This document shows positions 17,745 to 27,702 of a stretch of DNA of 64,000 nt, piece after piece. The notes beneath the pieces were generated by a model. That model ran no database searches, was not told where the DNA came from, and saw only the letters and a program-made list of their open reading frames with translations. This DNA is from Haloferula rosea (GTDB lineage: Bacteria > Verrucomicrobiota > Verrucomicrobiia > Verrucomicrobiales > Akkermansiaceae), in the NCBI RefSeq assembly GCF_016595525.1, contig NZ_JAENII010000011.1, forward strand, positions 1 through 64,000, written 5' to 3'. Position numbers and translations under genes: made by a program. The number at the start of each line of letters is the position of its first letter. Position 1 is the stretch's first letter.

Positions 17745-19025
17745 TCACGGATGGTCGGCCCTGAGGAAACGCTCCACCTCCCTGATGACCTCTCGATTCG
17801 ACAGGATCGACATGTGGTCATCGTGATATTCCTTCAGCGCCACCGCATCCTTCACCGCCAGGTCGAAGGTCATGCTCTCCACGCTCAAAGTCCCATCATT
17901 CTCAGGTGGCAGGCCCCAGCTCTTCGAGCTCTTCGTCCCATAAAGCATCATGTGTTCCACATCCCCGAGGAGCCGGTCCTCAAAGACATCCTCGAGGAAA
18001 TCGCTCTTCGGTTCGATATCCCTCCACGAAGGAATCACGGAGGGCGCCCTCTTGACTCCCGTCGCTGCGAATTCCTGCCCGCCGAAAGGAGAGGAAATCG
18101 AAACAAACCGCCCGATGCAGGGATCCTTCGAGTCGAGGTTGTCCAGAATCGCCCGGCGTGCCACCAGACCACCCATGCTGTGGGCGACGACATGCACCTT
18201 CTCGAATCGATGGTGACTATGCAGCAACCGCAGCCCTCGATCCAGGCTCGCTCCCATCTCTGACAACCTCCGCCCGCTCGGGTAATGGAAGAACCAGAGC
18301 TGGAACCTCTTGCGGTCGAAGGTGGCGATGAAATCCTCGAAGTCCTTGGGCGAACCCGCTGCTCCGTGCACGAAGACCACCGGAGTACGATTGGCATCGT
18401 ACTTCTCCGTGAAATAGATCCCCAGACCGACCTTCATCGGGTAGCCGGCCGGTTCCCAGTAGCCAGCCTGCGCCGATTCGCTTGAAAACCTTGCCTCACT
18501 CACCTTCGCCACCTCACCCAGGTTGATCGGGATCTCCCAACCCGTCTTCACCTCGGACCTGTGACGCCCTTGGTAAAACTCCTCCGCAGGGCCGACCAGG
18601 TCAGCCGGATAATCATGGCTCGGCTTCAGGTAACCCATGGCCTCCGGCTCCCCCGGGTGAATGGTGATCGGCGCCACGTTGCCCGCCTGATCCATGCTGA
18701 ACCACGCAGGTTCTCCCTTGTCGAAGCGGTCATTCCCGTTCGAATCGGCCCAGGCCATCAGGTAGAGGTTGTCGCTTTCCTCCACAAAGAAGCCGAACAC
18801 CCCAAGCCCCTTCACATCGCAGTAATCCACACTCTTGATCTTCTTCTTGTCCCGGTCCCAATCGACCACGAAGGCCCTGACATCCTTGTAATCCGCAGCA
18901 TTCTTGATGTGACCCGTCACGATGACCGTCTCATCCATGAAATTCAGGTTCTGTCCGAGTTTGCGGAAATTCGCACACCCGGACACCAGCAGGACGAGCA
19001 GAAAAAGAAGCACACCGGATTTCAT
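17745..19025 (-). CDS. Lipoprotein alpha/beta hydrolase (lipase-like)
   Basis: The 426-residue protein starts with a lipoprotein signal peptide whose lipobox is VSGC (about residues 14-17), so it is predicted to be lipid-anchored. The N-terminal third (about 25-190) is a beta-rich domain with a DSNGNDRFDKGE calcium-like loop. The C-terminal part is an alpha/beta hydrolase with VFVHGAAG and the nucleophile elbow HSMGG (Ser about 283), followed by a conserved YHDDH near the C-terminus as the likely His. It probably hydrolyses a lipid or ester outside the cytoplasm. The start at 19025 was chosen for the signal peptide; the frame extends further upstream without sense. Confidence 0.85.
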   Translation of the reverse strand: MKSGVLLFLLVLLVSGCANFRKLGQNLNFMDETVIVTGHIKNAADYKDVRAFVVDWDRDKKKIKSVDYCDVKGLGVFGFFVEESDNLYLMAWADSNGNDRFDKGEPAWFSMDQAGNVAPITIHPGEPEAMGYLKPSHDYPADLVGPAEEFYQGRHRSEVKTGWEIPINLGEVAKVSEARFSSESAQAGYWEPAGYPMKVGLGIYFTEKYDANRTPVVFVHGAAGSPKDFEDFIATFDRKRFQLWFFHYPSGRRLSEMGASLDRGLRLLHSHHRFEKVHVVAHSMGGLVARRAILDNLDSKDPCIGRFVSISSPFGGQEFAATGVKRAPSVIPSWRDIEPKSDFLEDVFEDRLLGDVEHMMLYGTKSSKSWGLPPENDGTLSVESMTFDLAVKDAVALKEYHDDHMSILSNREVIREVERFLRADHP

Positions 19026-19131
19026 ATGGTCGGACTCTGAGCCAGAAATCCATCCAGTGACAAGGGCCGAGCGGCGACACCATGACAGCAGCCCGCGACC
19101 ACGCTTGGTGAGTGCCAGGCACCCATCCCAC

Positions 19132-19163
19132 AAAAAAACCGCCCACCCCGAAAGGATGGACGG
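19132..19163 (-). terminator. Rho-independent terminator of glnA
   Basis: On the minus strand a ten-base-pair stem (CCGTCCATCC pairing with GGGTGGGCGG, two G-T pairs) with a short loop is followed at once by seven T residues. It lies about 30 bases after the glutamine synthetase stop and before the lipase gene, so glnA is probably a monocistronic unit. Confidence 0.85.
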
Positions 19164-19192
19164 CTTTGGAAATCAGAAATCGTCTGGCGATC

Positions 19193-20206
19193 TCAGGAAG
19201 TCGGAACTTCAGCAATCGTCTTGAGAATCCGCGAAGCGATCGCGTATGGATCACCCTGCGAGTTCGGACGACGGTCCTCAAGGTAGCCCTTCCAGTCGTT
19301 CTTCGCGAAGCTGTGAGGCACACGGATCGAAGCACCACGGTCAGCGATACCCCAGGAGAACTGGTCGATCGACTGGGTTTCGTGGAGACCGGTCAAACGC
19401 ATGTGATTGTCCGGGCCGTATGCAGCGATGTGTTCGTCGCAGTTCTTTTCGAAGGCTGCCATGAGCTTGTCGAAGTACTCCTTGCCGCCGGTCTCACGCA
19501 GATACTCGGTCGAGAAGTTGGCGTGCATGCCGGAACCATTCCAGTCGCCGGTGAGCGGCTTGCAGTGGTACTCCACGTCCACACCGTAGCTTTCGCAGAG
19601 ACGGTTGAGGATGTAGCGGGCAACCCAGATCTGGTCAGCGGCACGCTTCGAACCCTTACCGAAGATTTGGAACTCCCACTGGCCTTTCGCCACCTCGGCG
19701 TTGATGCCTTCGTGGTTGATGCCGGCGTCGAGGCAGATTTCAAGGTGCTCTTCCACGATCTGGCGAGCGACGTCACCGACGTTCTTGAAGCCGACACCGC
19801 AGTAGTACTCACCCTGTGGGTTCGGGTAGCCGCCCTTCGGGAAACCGAGTGGCAGGCCGTCTTCGACGAGGAAATACTCCTGCTCGAATCCGAACCAGGC
19901 GTTCTCGTCGTCCAGGATCGTAGCGCGGGAGTTGGATGGGTGCGGAGTGCCGTCAGGAAGCATGACTTCACACATGACAATCGCACCATTGTTGCGGGTG
20001 GAGTCAGGGTAGATGGCAACAGGCTTCAGGACACAGTCCGAGTCGCTGCCGTCGGCTTGCTGGGTCGAGCTGCCGTCAAAACCCCAGTCAGGAAGCTCTT
20101 CGAGAGTTGGAAACTTCTCGTATTCCTTGATTTGGGTCTTTCCGCGGAGGTTCGGGACCGGCGCATAGCCGTCGAGCCAGATATACTCCAATTTGAACTT
20201 GGGCAT
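19193..20206 (-). CDS. glnA: Glutamine synthetase type II (eukaryote-like)
   Basis: The 337-residue protein is a type II glutamine synthetase by length and motifs, not the 470-residue type I. It has WGFDGSSTQQA near the N-terminus, glutamate ligands in WFGFEQEYFL, GINAEVAKGQWEFQI, and GPDNHMRLTG near the C-terminus. It makes glutamine from glutamate, ammonia and ATP in the cytoplasm. GSII lacks the adenylylation site of type I enzymes, so control is expected at transcription. I chose the ATG at 20206 for the conserved MPKFKLEYIWLDG start; the frame is open for 186 codons upstream but overlaps the divergent phosphatase gene. A strong terminator follows it. Confidence 0.95.
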   Translation of the reverse strand: MPKFKLEYIWLDGYAPVPNLRGKTQIKEYEKFPTLEELPDWGFDGSSTQQADGSDSDCVLKPVAIYPDSTRNNGAIVMCEVMLPDGTPHPSNSRATILDDENAWFGFEQEYFLVEDGLPLGFPKGGYPNPQGEYYCGVGFKNVGDVARQIVEEHLEICLDAGINHEGINAEVAKGQWEFQIFGKGSKRAADQIWVARYILNRLCESYGVDVEYHCKPLTGDWNGSGMHANFSTEYLRETGGKEYFDKLMAAFEKNCDEHIAAYGPDNHMRLTGLHETQSIDQFSWGIADRGASIRVPHSFAKNDWKGYLEDRRPNSQGDPYAIASRILKTIAEVPTS

Positions 20207-20422
20207 CGTATTAGTCGTAGTTTTGGTGGTTTGATTCGCCCTCGGGGGCGGGATGGCTGGTCCGCGAGATACCGCCTCCCCCGTGGAGAGCCAGCTCACG
20301 TTCCGTGACGGGGTCAGCACATAGCGGGCCAATGGCCTCGACGAAACGAATTTTTTTGCCTTTGTCGTCATCGCTTCCCCCAGCCATCGTCCCCGCAGCC
20401 GACCGGCCTCCTTGGAAACCGC

Positions 20423-21241
20423 ATGGAAACTGACGTAGAGACCCCGCCACCTTCTGAAATCCGCTGGTCTGGCATCACCGACACCGGGCGCTTCAGAAAC
20501 AACAACGAGGATGCCTTCCTCGCGCTCACCTTCGATGCCCACGAGCTTCACTACCTCGGCAAGGACGGCAACAGCTCGCTGGATTTCCACGACTTCGTGT
20601 TCGCCGTGAGCGATGGCATGGGCGGCGCAAAAGCCGGGGAAGTCGCCAGCAAGATCGCTGTGGAGAAAATCACCCGCCTCCTGCCCCAGAGCTTCCAGCT
20701 CGGAGCCAACCGGATCGACTCCGGCTTCGCCGACAGCCTGAGCGAGATCTTTCTCCAGACCCACGACTCACTTCGAGAACTCGGCCGACATTATGAGGAA
20801 TGCCGCGGCATGGGAGCCACGCTGAGCCTGTGCTGGTTCATGCCCGGCTGGATGGCCTTCGGACACGTCGGCGACAGCCGCATCTACTACCTGCCGAAGA
20901 ACGGCGACATGGTCCAAGTCAGTGAAGACCACAGCCACGTCGGAAGCCTCCAACGTCGCGGGATGCTCAACGAACGCCAGGCCCGCAACCATCCCAAGAA
21001 GAACATTCTTTCCCAAGTGCTGGGAGGACGCAGCGAACGCGTGCACCCGCAGATCGGCCGCGTCGGATGCGAACCCGGAGACCGCTTCCTGATCTGCTCG
21101 GACGGGCTCATCGACGGGCTCTGGGACCGGAGGATCAATGACATGGCCCGCGAGGAACTCAGCGCCAAACGACTGGTCGACTACGCCGTCTCGGAATCCG
21201 GTCGGGACAACACGACCGCCATGCTCATCGAGGTCGAGTGA
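20423..21241 (+). CDS. PP2C-family serine/threonine protein phosphatase
   Basis: The 272-residue protein has the metal-binding and core PP2C motifs in order: GRFRNNNEDA near residue 25, SDGMGG, MGATL, VGDSRIY, ICSDGL and GRDNTTAM. Two Mn/Mg-bound aspartates in SDGMGG and SDGL carry out phosphoester hydrolysis. It probably reverses Hanks-type kinase phosphorylation in the cytoplasm; there is no membrane segment. No kinase or FHA gene is next to it. It is transcribed divergently from glnA across 216 bases, which could hold both promoters. Confidence 0.93.
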   Translation: METDVETPPPSEIRWSGITDTGRFRNNNEDAFLALTFDAHELHYLGKDGNSSLDFHDFVFAVSDGMGGAKAGEVASKIAVEKITRLLPQSFQLGANRIDSGFADSLSEIFLQTHDSLRELGRHYEECRGMGATLSLCWFMPGWMAFGHVGDSRIYYLPKNGDMVQVSEDHSHVGSLQRRGMLNERQARNHPKKNILSQVLGGRSERVHPQIGRVGCEPGDRFLICSDGLIDGLWDRRINDMAREELSAKRLVDYAVSESGRDNTTAMLIEVE

Positions 21242-21275
21242 GCCCGCCCTGCCGAACCTCTGAGCTTGATCTTCT

Positions 21276-22415
21276 GTGAAATCGAGGCGATTGGCCGGCG
21301 TGCGAATCCCGCGAACCCTCGTGACTTCCCTGGCGGCTACCGTGCTGCCCGGGCTGTCCGTGGAAACCAGGAATCTCACCTTCGTCATCCCGCCGAACAG
21401 CACTACCACGGTCAACCTGACGTCCACCGCAGGCATCGGCGATGTTTCCCAGACCACCTTTCCGGACGAAACGACCGCGACCTACGCCGGCAGCATCCAG
21501 GCATCGATCGGCTTCGATCCGGAAACCCTGGCAGTGACCGAGTTTGCCTACACCGGAGGGTCTGTGCAGCGGCAGGAAGCCGAATCGAGACTCCAGATCT
21601 TTCCGACCATCACCTACACCGGAGTCACGACACCGCTCCCAACCTCGTTTACCCGGACCTCATCGTCCTACGTTTCCCCGTTTTACCGGGCCTTTGTCCC
21701 CACCACCGTCAACCCACCAGCCTCGGTCGACCCCTTCGACGGCATCGTGGCGGGGAACCACCACTGGGTGACCAGTGTGGGCTACGAACGGCTCTTCAGC
21801 AGCCGGTCGGGGGTCATGAAGCTTGAGGTCGTCAGCTCCCAAGCTCCGCCGGTCGAGCTGCCTCATCGGGGCACCCCCATCATCTCTCTCGCCCAAACAG
21901 GGACCACGACCTTCCACCGACTCATTCGGGCAACCCTGACCTACCAATTCACCGAGTCCGCGCCCTCCAACATTGTCCAGTCGGCTCAGCAACTCTTCGT
22001 TCAAGAAACCGGCAGCTGGAGCACAACCGCTCTGTTCACCCTGCCGAATGACTACAGCTTGTGGGCCCAGAGCCACGGCTTGGTGAACCCCGACCCCGAG
22101 GACACCAATCCCGCCGGCATCCCGTGGGTCTTCCTCTATAATCTCGACCTGCCTCCCACGACCCCATCCCTGCCGGCTGGCTTCGTCCAGCAGTTCGGCG
22201 AGAACCTGCTTCAAATTACCCTCCCTGCAACAGGCCTGAAGGTCCCCATGAGCCTCGAATACTCGACCACCCTGGCGGACGGCAGCTGGCAGGCTCTCCC
22301 CCTCGAATCTTATCTCGATGGCCCCGGCTCCCTCGACTCTGGCGCCACCGGCTCCCCGCGCTTTTTCTTCCCCGCCGCCCCTCCCTGCTTCCTGCGCTTC
22401 AAAACCGCGCTGTAG
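21276..22415 (+). CDS. Probable exported protein of unknown function; stop codon lies in an inverted repeat
   Basis: I do not recognise the main part of this 379-residue protein. The N-terminus (basic start, then a hydrophobic stretch to about residue 28) could be a signal peptide, and the middle is beta-rich and Thr/Ser/Pro-rich. The last 60 residues match the C-terminal tail of the other exported proteins here (YSTTLADGSW, later FLRFKTAL). The start is a GTG at 21276. The TAG stop at 22413-22415 is formed by the first three bases of the left 24-bp inverted repeat of a 214-bp element, so the element may have set the present C-terminus. Confidence 0.6.
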   Translation: MKSRRLAGVRIPRTLVTSLAATVLPGLSVETRNLTFVIPPNSTTTVNLTSTAGIGDVSQTTFPDETTATYAGSIQASIGFDPETLAVTEFAYTGGSVQRQEAESRLQIFPTITYTGVTTPLPTSFTRTSSSYVSPFYRAFVPTTVNPPASVDPFDGIVAGNHHWVTSVGYERLFSSRSGVMKLEVVSSQAPPVELPHRGTPIISLAQTGTTTFHRLIRATLTYQFTESAPSNIVQSAQQLFVQETGSWSTTALFTLPNDYSLWAQSHGLVNPDPEDTNPAGIPWVFLYNLDLPPTTPSLPAGFVQQFGENLLQITLPATGLKVPMSLEYSTTLADGSWQALPLESYLDGPGSLDSGATGSPRFFFPAAPPCFLRFKTAL

Positions 22416-22436
22416 TGTAGTCCGCCAAGCAGACTG
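22413..22436 (+). repeat. Left terminal inverted repeat of the 214-bp element
   Basis: A 24-base arm, TAGTGTAGTCCGCCAAGC plus AGACTG. It overlaps the stop codon of the upstream gene and is the exact reverse complement of 22603-22626. Confidence 0.85.
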
Positions 22437-22602
22437 TGCGTTGTGCGATGGGGAGTTTTTTCGAAGTTCAAGGCGTGAGGAGGGTGCGAATCGAGATTCG
22501 TGACCGACGAACAACGCAGAAATTTGGGAAAAGACCCCGTCGTTCTTTCGCCGACCCCGCGAAGCGACTGGATACCCATATTCCTTAAAAAATCATAATG
22601 TG

Positions 22603-22626
22603 CAGTCTGCTTGGCGGACTACACTA
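22603..22626 (-). repeat. Right terminal inverted repeat of the 214-bp element
   Basis: Perfect reverse complement of the left arm. It ends 21 bases before the stop of the convergent cysteine-peptidase-like gene. Confidence 0.85.
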
Positions 22627-22647
22627 GCAGGCGACCCGACGGCCCCC

Positions 22648-23916
22648 TCAGTCATCGAAGACGAAGCAAAGGTAGGTCGTGGCCGCCATCTCATCGAACG
22701 TCATTCGCCGCGGCTCATCCTTCCCTCCCCAACTCTCGAGGAAAAACACCTCCCGCTTCTTCGGGTCGAAACCGGTCAGCACCGAGGCGTGCAAAGGAGC
22801 ATCCTCGCCCGGCCACGTTGCCTTCTCCTCCACCGACAGCGGATCCGGCAGATCGGCGCCCTGTTTGGCCACTTCGTCGTGAAGCCGGTTCCTCTCCCAC
22901 GAGAACCGCCGCCACACGATGACCGGACGCCCCTCCTCCAGCGCCCGGCGAACCGCCAATTCGTCAAATTTCGGCGAACGGTCCATCGATAGTCCAGCCT
23001 CCGCCGCCACCGCACTGTAGAGCTTCACCATGTTCGACCCCGCCGCACTCCCGGTATTCTGAAATCCACCCGCCGCCGCCAACCAGTCCTCATCCAGGTG
23101 CAGTCCAAAGTGTCGCGCAGCCATCGCCAGCGTGTTCAGCCCGCAGTAGGGCCGGTATCCCTGCGGAATCGGCTCCATCCCGGCGAGGCGCACCACTCCA
23201 TCCTCCTTCACCACGGAGCGGCTCAATCGAGCCTGCCTCTCCCGATCGTTCTCCTCCTTGAATGCCCGATCCATCCAGCTGTCGGAGGCCAGCTCCTCTG
23301 TGGAAATCTCTGCTCTTACCAGCCGCTGATCCGCGGAGAACAGGCGGATCACCAGATCCCCCTTCTTCCATTCCTCCACTTCAGCCCTCAGCATCCTTCC
23401 CTTGCCGATCCGGCGCTCCTTCGGCTCTTCCCGATCCGCCAGCAGCGAAATCGACTTCCGCACCTCATCCAACGACTCCTCGAAAATCTCCGTAAATTCA
23501 TCCTGCCGCGCCTTCAGACGATCCATCGCCACCTGCTTCGCCTCCTCACGTCCCAGGCCCTTCGGCAAATCGTCCTCGAAATAGCCAAAGAACGATCCCG
23601 CATCCGCAAAGGTCGCCTCCACACGCTCCAGCACCCCTTCCCTGCGCACCGCCCTCAGGATCACCACCTCCCGACCAAACACCTCCGGCCGCGCCAACAA
23701 ATGAGAAATTTCCGCCGACCCGACCCGCCCCTCGGCCACCCACTGACCGGGAAGCTCACCATCGCCCGCCAGAGCCGCCAGCACCGGCTCGGTCAGATCC
23801 GTGCCATTGAGTGGACTGTCCGCTTGGACGATGGGGCCGAAAACCGTGTTCGGGATGGCGAAAACCGGCGCCGCCAAGCCGATCGCCACGGTCAGAATTC
23901 CTGCTACTCGCTTCAT
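22648..23916 (-). CDS. Exported C39/papain-like cysteine peptidase-fold protein
   Basis: The 422-residue protein begins with a good signal peptide (MKRVAGILTVAIGLAAPVFA). The first 240 residues have no recognised domain but contain an acidic helical stretch. The C-terminal 180 residues look like a papain/C39-like fold: a candidate nucleophile Cys258 in YRPYCGLNT, His376 in PLHASVLTG, and an ESWGG motif where papain-type enzymes have NSWG, so Glu394 replaces the usual Asn. It may cleave peptides in the periplasm, or be a non-catalytic relative. The start was chosen at 23916 for the signal peptide. It faces the 21276-22415 gene across the inverted-repeat element. Confidence 0.7.
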   Translation of the reverse strand: MKRVAGILTVAIGLAAPVFAIPNTVFGPIVQADSPLNGTDLTEPVLAALAGDGELPGQWVAEGRVGSAEISHLLARPEVFGREVVILRAVRREGVLERVEATFADAGSFFGYFEDDLPKGLGREEAKQVAMDRLKARQDEFTEIFEESLDEVRKSISLLADREEPKERRIGKGRMLRAEVEEWKKGDLVIRLFSADQRLVRAEISTEELASDSWMDRAFKEENDRERQARLSRSVVKEDGVVRLAGMEPIPQGYRPYCGLNTLAMAARHFGLHLDEDWLAAAGGFQNTGSAAGSNMVKLYSAVAAEAGLSMDRSPKFDELAVRRALEEGRPVIVWRRFSWERNRLHDEVAKQGADLPDPLSVEEKATWPGEDAPLHASVLTGFDPKKREVFFLESWGGKDEPRRMTFDEMAATTYLCFVFDD

Positions 23917-24016
23917 GCTGATACTTTGAGACCTCCTTCCACCGAACATATTCAATATTCCTTCGTTTGCCAGCACACCCTTGTCGGTCCTGCGGCGGTT
24001 TGAAACACTCCCCCCT

Positions 24017-25549
24017 GTGATTCGGCATCTGATCCCCGCCCTCGCCTGCATCGCGCTTTCCGCCTGCACCATCCTTCCGAAGGTTGAAGACAAGCCCGTC
24101 AGTCACGCGATCGCCGCCCCTCAGCACGGCACGGCCTCCACCACCAGCCGCCGGATCAACCGCCAGCTGGCAAAGGACCAGTCCGCGTTCCTCCTCCTCG
24201 AGGAGGCCAAGGAGGGCCTCGACTGGCGGCTCGCACTCATCGACTCGGCAACCTCATCCATCGACATCCAGCTCTACCTCTGGCACCAGGGAGCCTCCAG
24301 CAGCCTGATCTTCTTCCGTGCCCTCCAAGCTGCGGAGCGCGGCGTCCGGGTCCGGATCCTGGTCGATGACTTCCTGCTCAACAGCAACGAACCCGCCCTC
24401 GCAGCCCTCTGTCGGGAGCATCCGAATTTCGACGTCCGGATCTTCAACCCCGGCCGCGTCCGCAACAACTCGTTCGGCGCGCTCGCCGAATGGGCATCGA
24501 ACTTCCGCTCGCTCAATCGACGGATGCACAACAAGACCTTCACCGTCGACCGCAGCCTGAGCATCGTCGGTGGACGAAACATCGGCGACCACTACTACGG
24601 CATGGACCGTAATTACAACTTCATCGACCTCGACGTGCTCGCAAGCGGACCCGTCGTCGATGACATCTCGGATGGATTCGACGCTTTCTGGAATTCGTCC
24701 CATACCTTCCCCGGAACCCACCTTTCCTCAAAGAGGATGGACTCCGCCGTCCAGACCTACCAGACCAGCCTCCGGACAAGCATGGAGGAGGATTTCGCCG
24801 AAGAACTCCGGAACTACCCGCTCGACCGCCAGGACTGGTCACGGATGCTCGGCAAACTCCCCGCAGGCATGCACTTCGGCAAAGCAGAGTTCATTCAGGA
24901 CCACCCCGAGGTCCACGAAGACAACCGGCAACTCGTCCGGACCCTCGAGGAAGTCCAGGCAAGGAAACAGGGTGAGGTCACCGTCGTATCCCCCTACCTG
25001 CTGCCCTCCGATGCTTCGATCGAGAACATCAAGAACGCCGAGGCCAACGGGGTCGACATCAGGATCCTCACCGCAAGCCTCGAGGCGAACAATCAACCTC
25101 TCGTCGACGGCCACTACCGCAAGATCCGTGCCCGACTGGTCGACAACGGCGCCGAGGTCCATGAATTCCGGCCCGACCCGAATCCACAGGTCCGTGCGGA
25201 TGCCGATGTACCGCCCGTCGTCGCGAAACGCATCACACTCCATGCGAAGACCATCGTCGTCGACAACCGACGGTCCTTCATCGGATCCCTCAACCTCGAC
25301 CCACGCGCACTCGACATCAACACCGAGAGCGGCCTGCTCATCGACAGCAAGCCACTCGCCAACGAACTCAACGAGTGGCTGGAAGAACTCTACTCAAGCG
25401 ACAACTCCTGGGCCGTCAGCCGCGATGCCAATGGCAAGGTCCAGTGGCAATCACGGGACACCACCCGGACCACTGAGCCGCCCGCCAAGTGGTCGCGGAA
25501 GCTGATGTCCCGCATCTCGGGACTCTTGCCGATCCGCGACCAACTCTGA
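24017..25549 (+). CDS. Phospholipase D/cardiolipin synthase-family lipoprotein
   Basis: The 510-residue protein has two HKD motifs, HNKTFTVD (His171) and HAKTIVVD (His409), each followed by downstream Gly/Asn-rich GGRNIGD or GSLNLDPR blocks. Together these form the PLD superfamily active site. The N-terminus is a lipoprotein signal with lipobox LSAC at about residues 13-16, so unlike classic ClsA it is anchored by lipid rather than by two helices. It resembles YmdC/ClsC-like proteins that make cardiolipin or remodel phospholipids. I prefer the GTG at 24017, which gives a clean signal peptide, over a TTG at 23981. It is divergent from the cysteine-peptidase-like gene. Confidence 0.86.
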   Translation: MIRHLIPALACIALSACTILPKVEDKPVSHAIAAPQHGTASTTSRRINRQLAKDQSAFLLLEEAKEGLDWRLALIDSATSSIDIQLYLWHQGASSSLIFFRALQAAERGVRVRILVDDFLLNSNEPALAALCREHPNFDVRIFNPGRVRNNSFGALAEWASNFRSLNRRMHNKTFTVDRSLSIVGGRNIGDHYYGMDRNYNFIDLDVLASGPVVDDISDGFDAFWNSSHTFPGTHLSSKRMDSAVQTYQTSLRTSMEEDFAEELRNYPLDRQDWSRMLGKLPAGMHFGKAEFIQDHPEVHEDNRQLVRTLEEVQARKQGEVTVVSPYLLPSDASIENIKNAEANGVDIRILTASLEANNQPLVDGHYRKIRARLVDNGAEVHEFRPDPNPQVRADADVPPVVAKRITLHAKTIVVDNRRSFIGSLNLDPRALDINTESGLLIDSKPLANELNEWLEELYSSDNSWAVSRDANGKVQWQSRDTTRTTEPPAKWSRKLMSRISGLLPIRDQL

Positions 25550-25553
25550 GGCA

Positions 25554-26651
<1,098 letters not shown>

Positions 26652-26690
26652 GGTCTTCTGGTTGTTGGAAAAAGGATTGAGAGAATTTTG

Positions 26691-27665
26691 TTAGAACTTG
26701 TTGGACTGAATGTAGTCGGAGTCGCCCTTGAGGAAGTTGATCAGGTTGTTGGTCGCCCGCGTCGCCTGGCGGTTCACGCTCTCATGCGTCCGTGATCCGA
26801 TGTGGGAGGTGATGATGCAGTTCGGAGCCTTCAGCAGCACGTGGTCCGCCGGCGGTGGCTCGCAGTCGAGCACGTCCGCTCCATAGCCGCCCACCTTGCC
26901 ACTCTCGAGTGCCGCGGCCATGTCGTTGATGTTGACGATCTCACCGCGTGCACAATTCAGCACCACCACATTGTCGCGCATCTCCGCGATCTTCGCCGAG
27001 TTGATCATGCCGTGCGTGTTCTCATCGAGGAAGCAGTGGAGCGAAACCACGTCCGAGTTGTGCAGCACCTCGTCCATGTTCGCGCAGCGCTTCACCTTGT
27101 GCTTGTAGGAGAAAGCCCCATCGAAATACGGGTCGTAGGCGATCACCTTCATGCCGAAGGCATTGGCACGGATCGCCACCTCCTTCCCGATCCGGCCCAG
27201 CCCGATGATGCCCATCGTCTTGCCCATGATCTCGTTGCCGATCGGCTTCTTCCAGCCCGCCTGCCACGCACCATCACGCACTTCCTGACCGTTCGAGAAA
27301 ACCCGCTTGGTCAGCCCCAGAAGCAACCCGAAGGTATGCTCCGCCACCGTCGTGTGATTCACGCCGGGCGTGAACAGCACCGGAAGCCGCTTCTCAGTCG
27401 CATACTTCACATCGATCTTGTCGAGGCCTATGCCGTACTTGCTGATCACACGGAGCCGCGGCAGCGACTTGTCGATCACCGCCTGCGTGATCGCATCATC
27501 CCCACAGAGGAAGCCATCGAACTCACCCGCCAACTCCAGCATCCGCTCCTCCGACAGAGGCCCGCGCTCGCGCACGATTTCAAACCCGCCGCTTTCAAGC
27601 AGATCATGGTGGCTGCCAGGGGTGTCCTGGTAAGAGGTGGTCGTCAGAAGAATCCGTAAGCTCAT
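26691..27665 (-). CDS. D-isomer-specific 2-hydroxyacid dehydrogenase (phosphoglycerate dehydrogenase-like)
   Basis: The 324-residue protein has the NAD-binding GLGRIG motif in the centre. The catalytic Arg/Glu/His set of the family is visible in CARGEI, DVLDCEPP and SHIGSRTHE. It is short for SerA, with no ACT regulatory domain, so it may reduce or oxidise a sugar-derived hydroxy acid rather than make serine. It is the first gene of the unit with the KDG kinase-like gene, supporting a role in sugar-acid catabolism. Upstream on the minus strand lie a GGAG about 15 bases before the ATG and a palindromic TTGT-ATG-ACAA. Confidence 0.87.
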   Translation of the reverse strand: MSLRILLTTTSYQDTPGSHHDLLESGGFEIVRERGPLSEERMLELAGEFDGFLCGDDAITQAVIDKSLPRLRVISKYGIGLDKIDVKYATEKRLPVLFTPGVNHTTVAEHTFGLLLGLTKRVFSNGQEVRDGAWQAGWKKPIGNEIMGKTMGIIGLGRIGKEVAIRANAFGMKVIAYDPYFDGAFSYKHKVKRCANMDEVLHNSDVVSLHCFLDENTHGMINSAKIAEMRDNVVVLNCARGEIVNINDMAAALESGKVGGYGADVLDCEPPPADHVLLKAPNCIITSHIGSRTHESVNRQATRATNNLINFLKGDSDYIQSNKF

Positions 27666-27691
27666 GGCGGCGCTCTTTTACTCCTCTAAAG

Positions 27692-27702
27692 TTGTCATAC
27701 AA
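27692..27702 (-). promoter_or_regulatory. Possible GntR-type operator upstream of the kdgK operon
   Basis: The minus strand reads TTGT-ATG-ACAA, a small perfect palindrome with a three-base centre, 27 bases before the dehydrogenase start. FadR-subfamily GntR regulators of sugar-acid operons commonly bind sites of this shape. No regulator gene is next to it and a palindrome this short can occur by chance. Confidence 0.35.

Larger units (their letters stand above)
22413..22626. mobile_element. MITE-like element with 24-bp perfect terminal inverted repeats
   Basis: Bases 22413-22436 and 22603-22626 are perfect inverted copies of one 24-bp sequence beginning TAGTGTAGTCCGCCAAGC. They enclose about 166 bases with no credible gene. 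The outermost bases are TA on both sides, as expected if a Tc1/mariner/IS630-type transposase inserted it at a TA and duplicated it. Inside is a second small palindrome, CGAATC-GA-GATTCG. Size, perfect termini and lack of coding capacity fit a miniature inverted-repeat transposable element. A structured repeat acting as a bidirectional terminator between the two convergent genes is the alternative. No second copy is seen in this window. Confidence 0.6.

Noticed and set aside
20207-20422. A riboswitch or glnA leader RNA upstream of glutamine synthetase
   Set aside because: No conserved glutamine-riboswitch-like structure could be made out by eye, and type II enzymes are not commonly controlled that way.
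22413-22626. The inverted repeat as an ordinary terminator only
   Set aside because: The arms are far apart and there is no T-run after the stem, so a transposon-like origin explains the perfect 24-bp ends better, although termination as a side effect remains possible.
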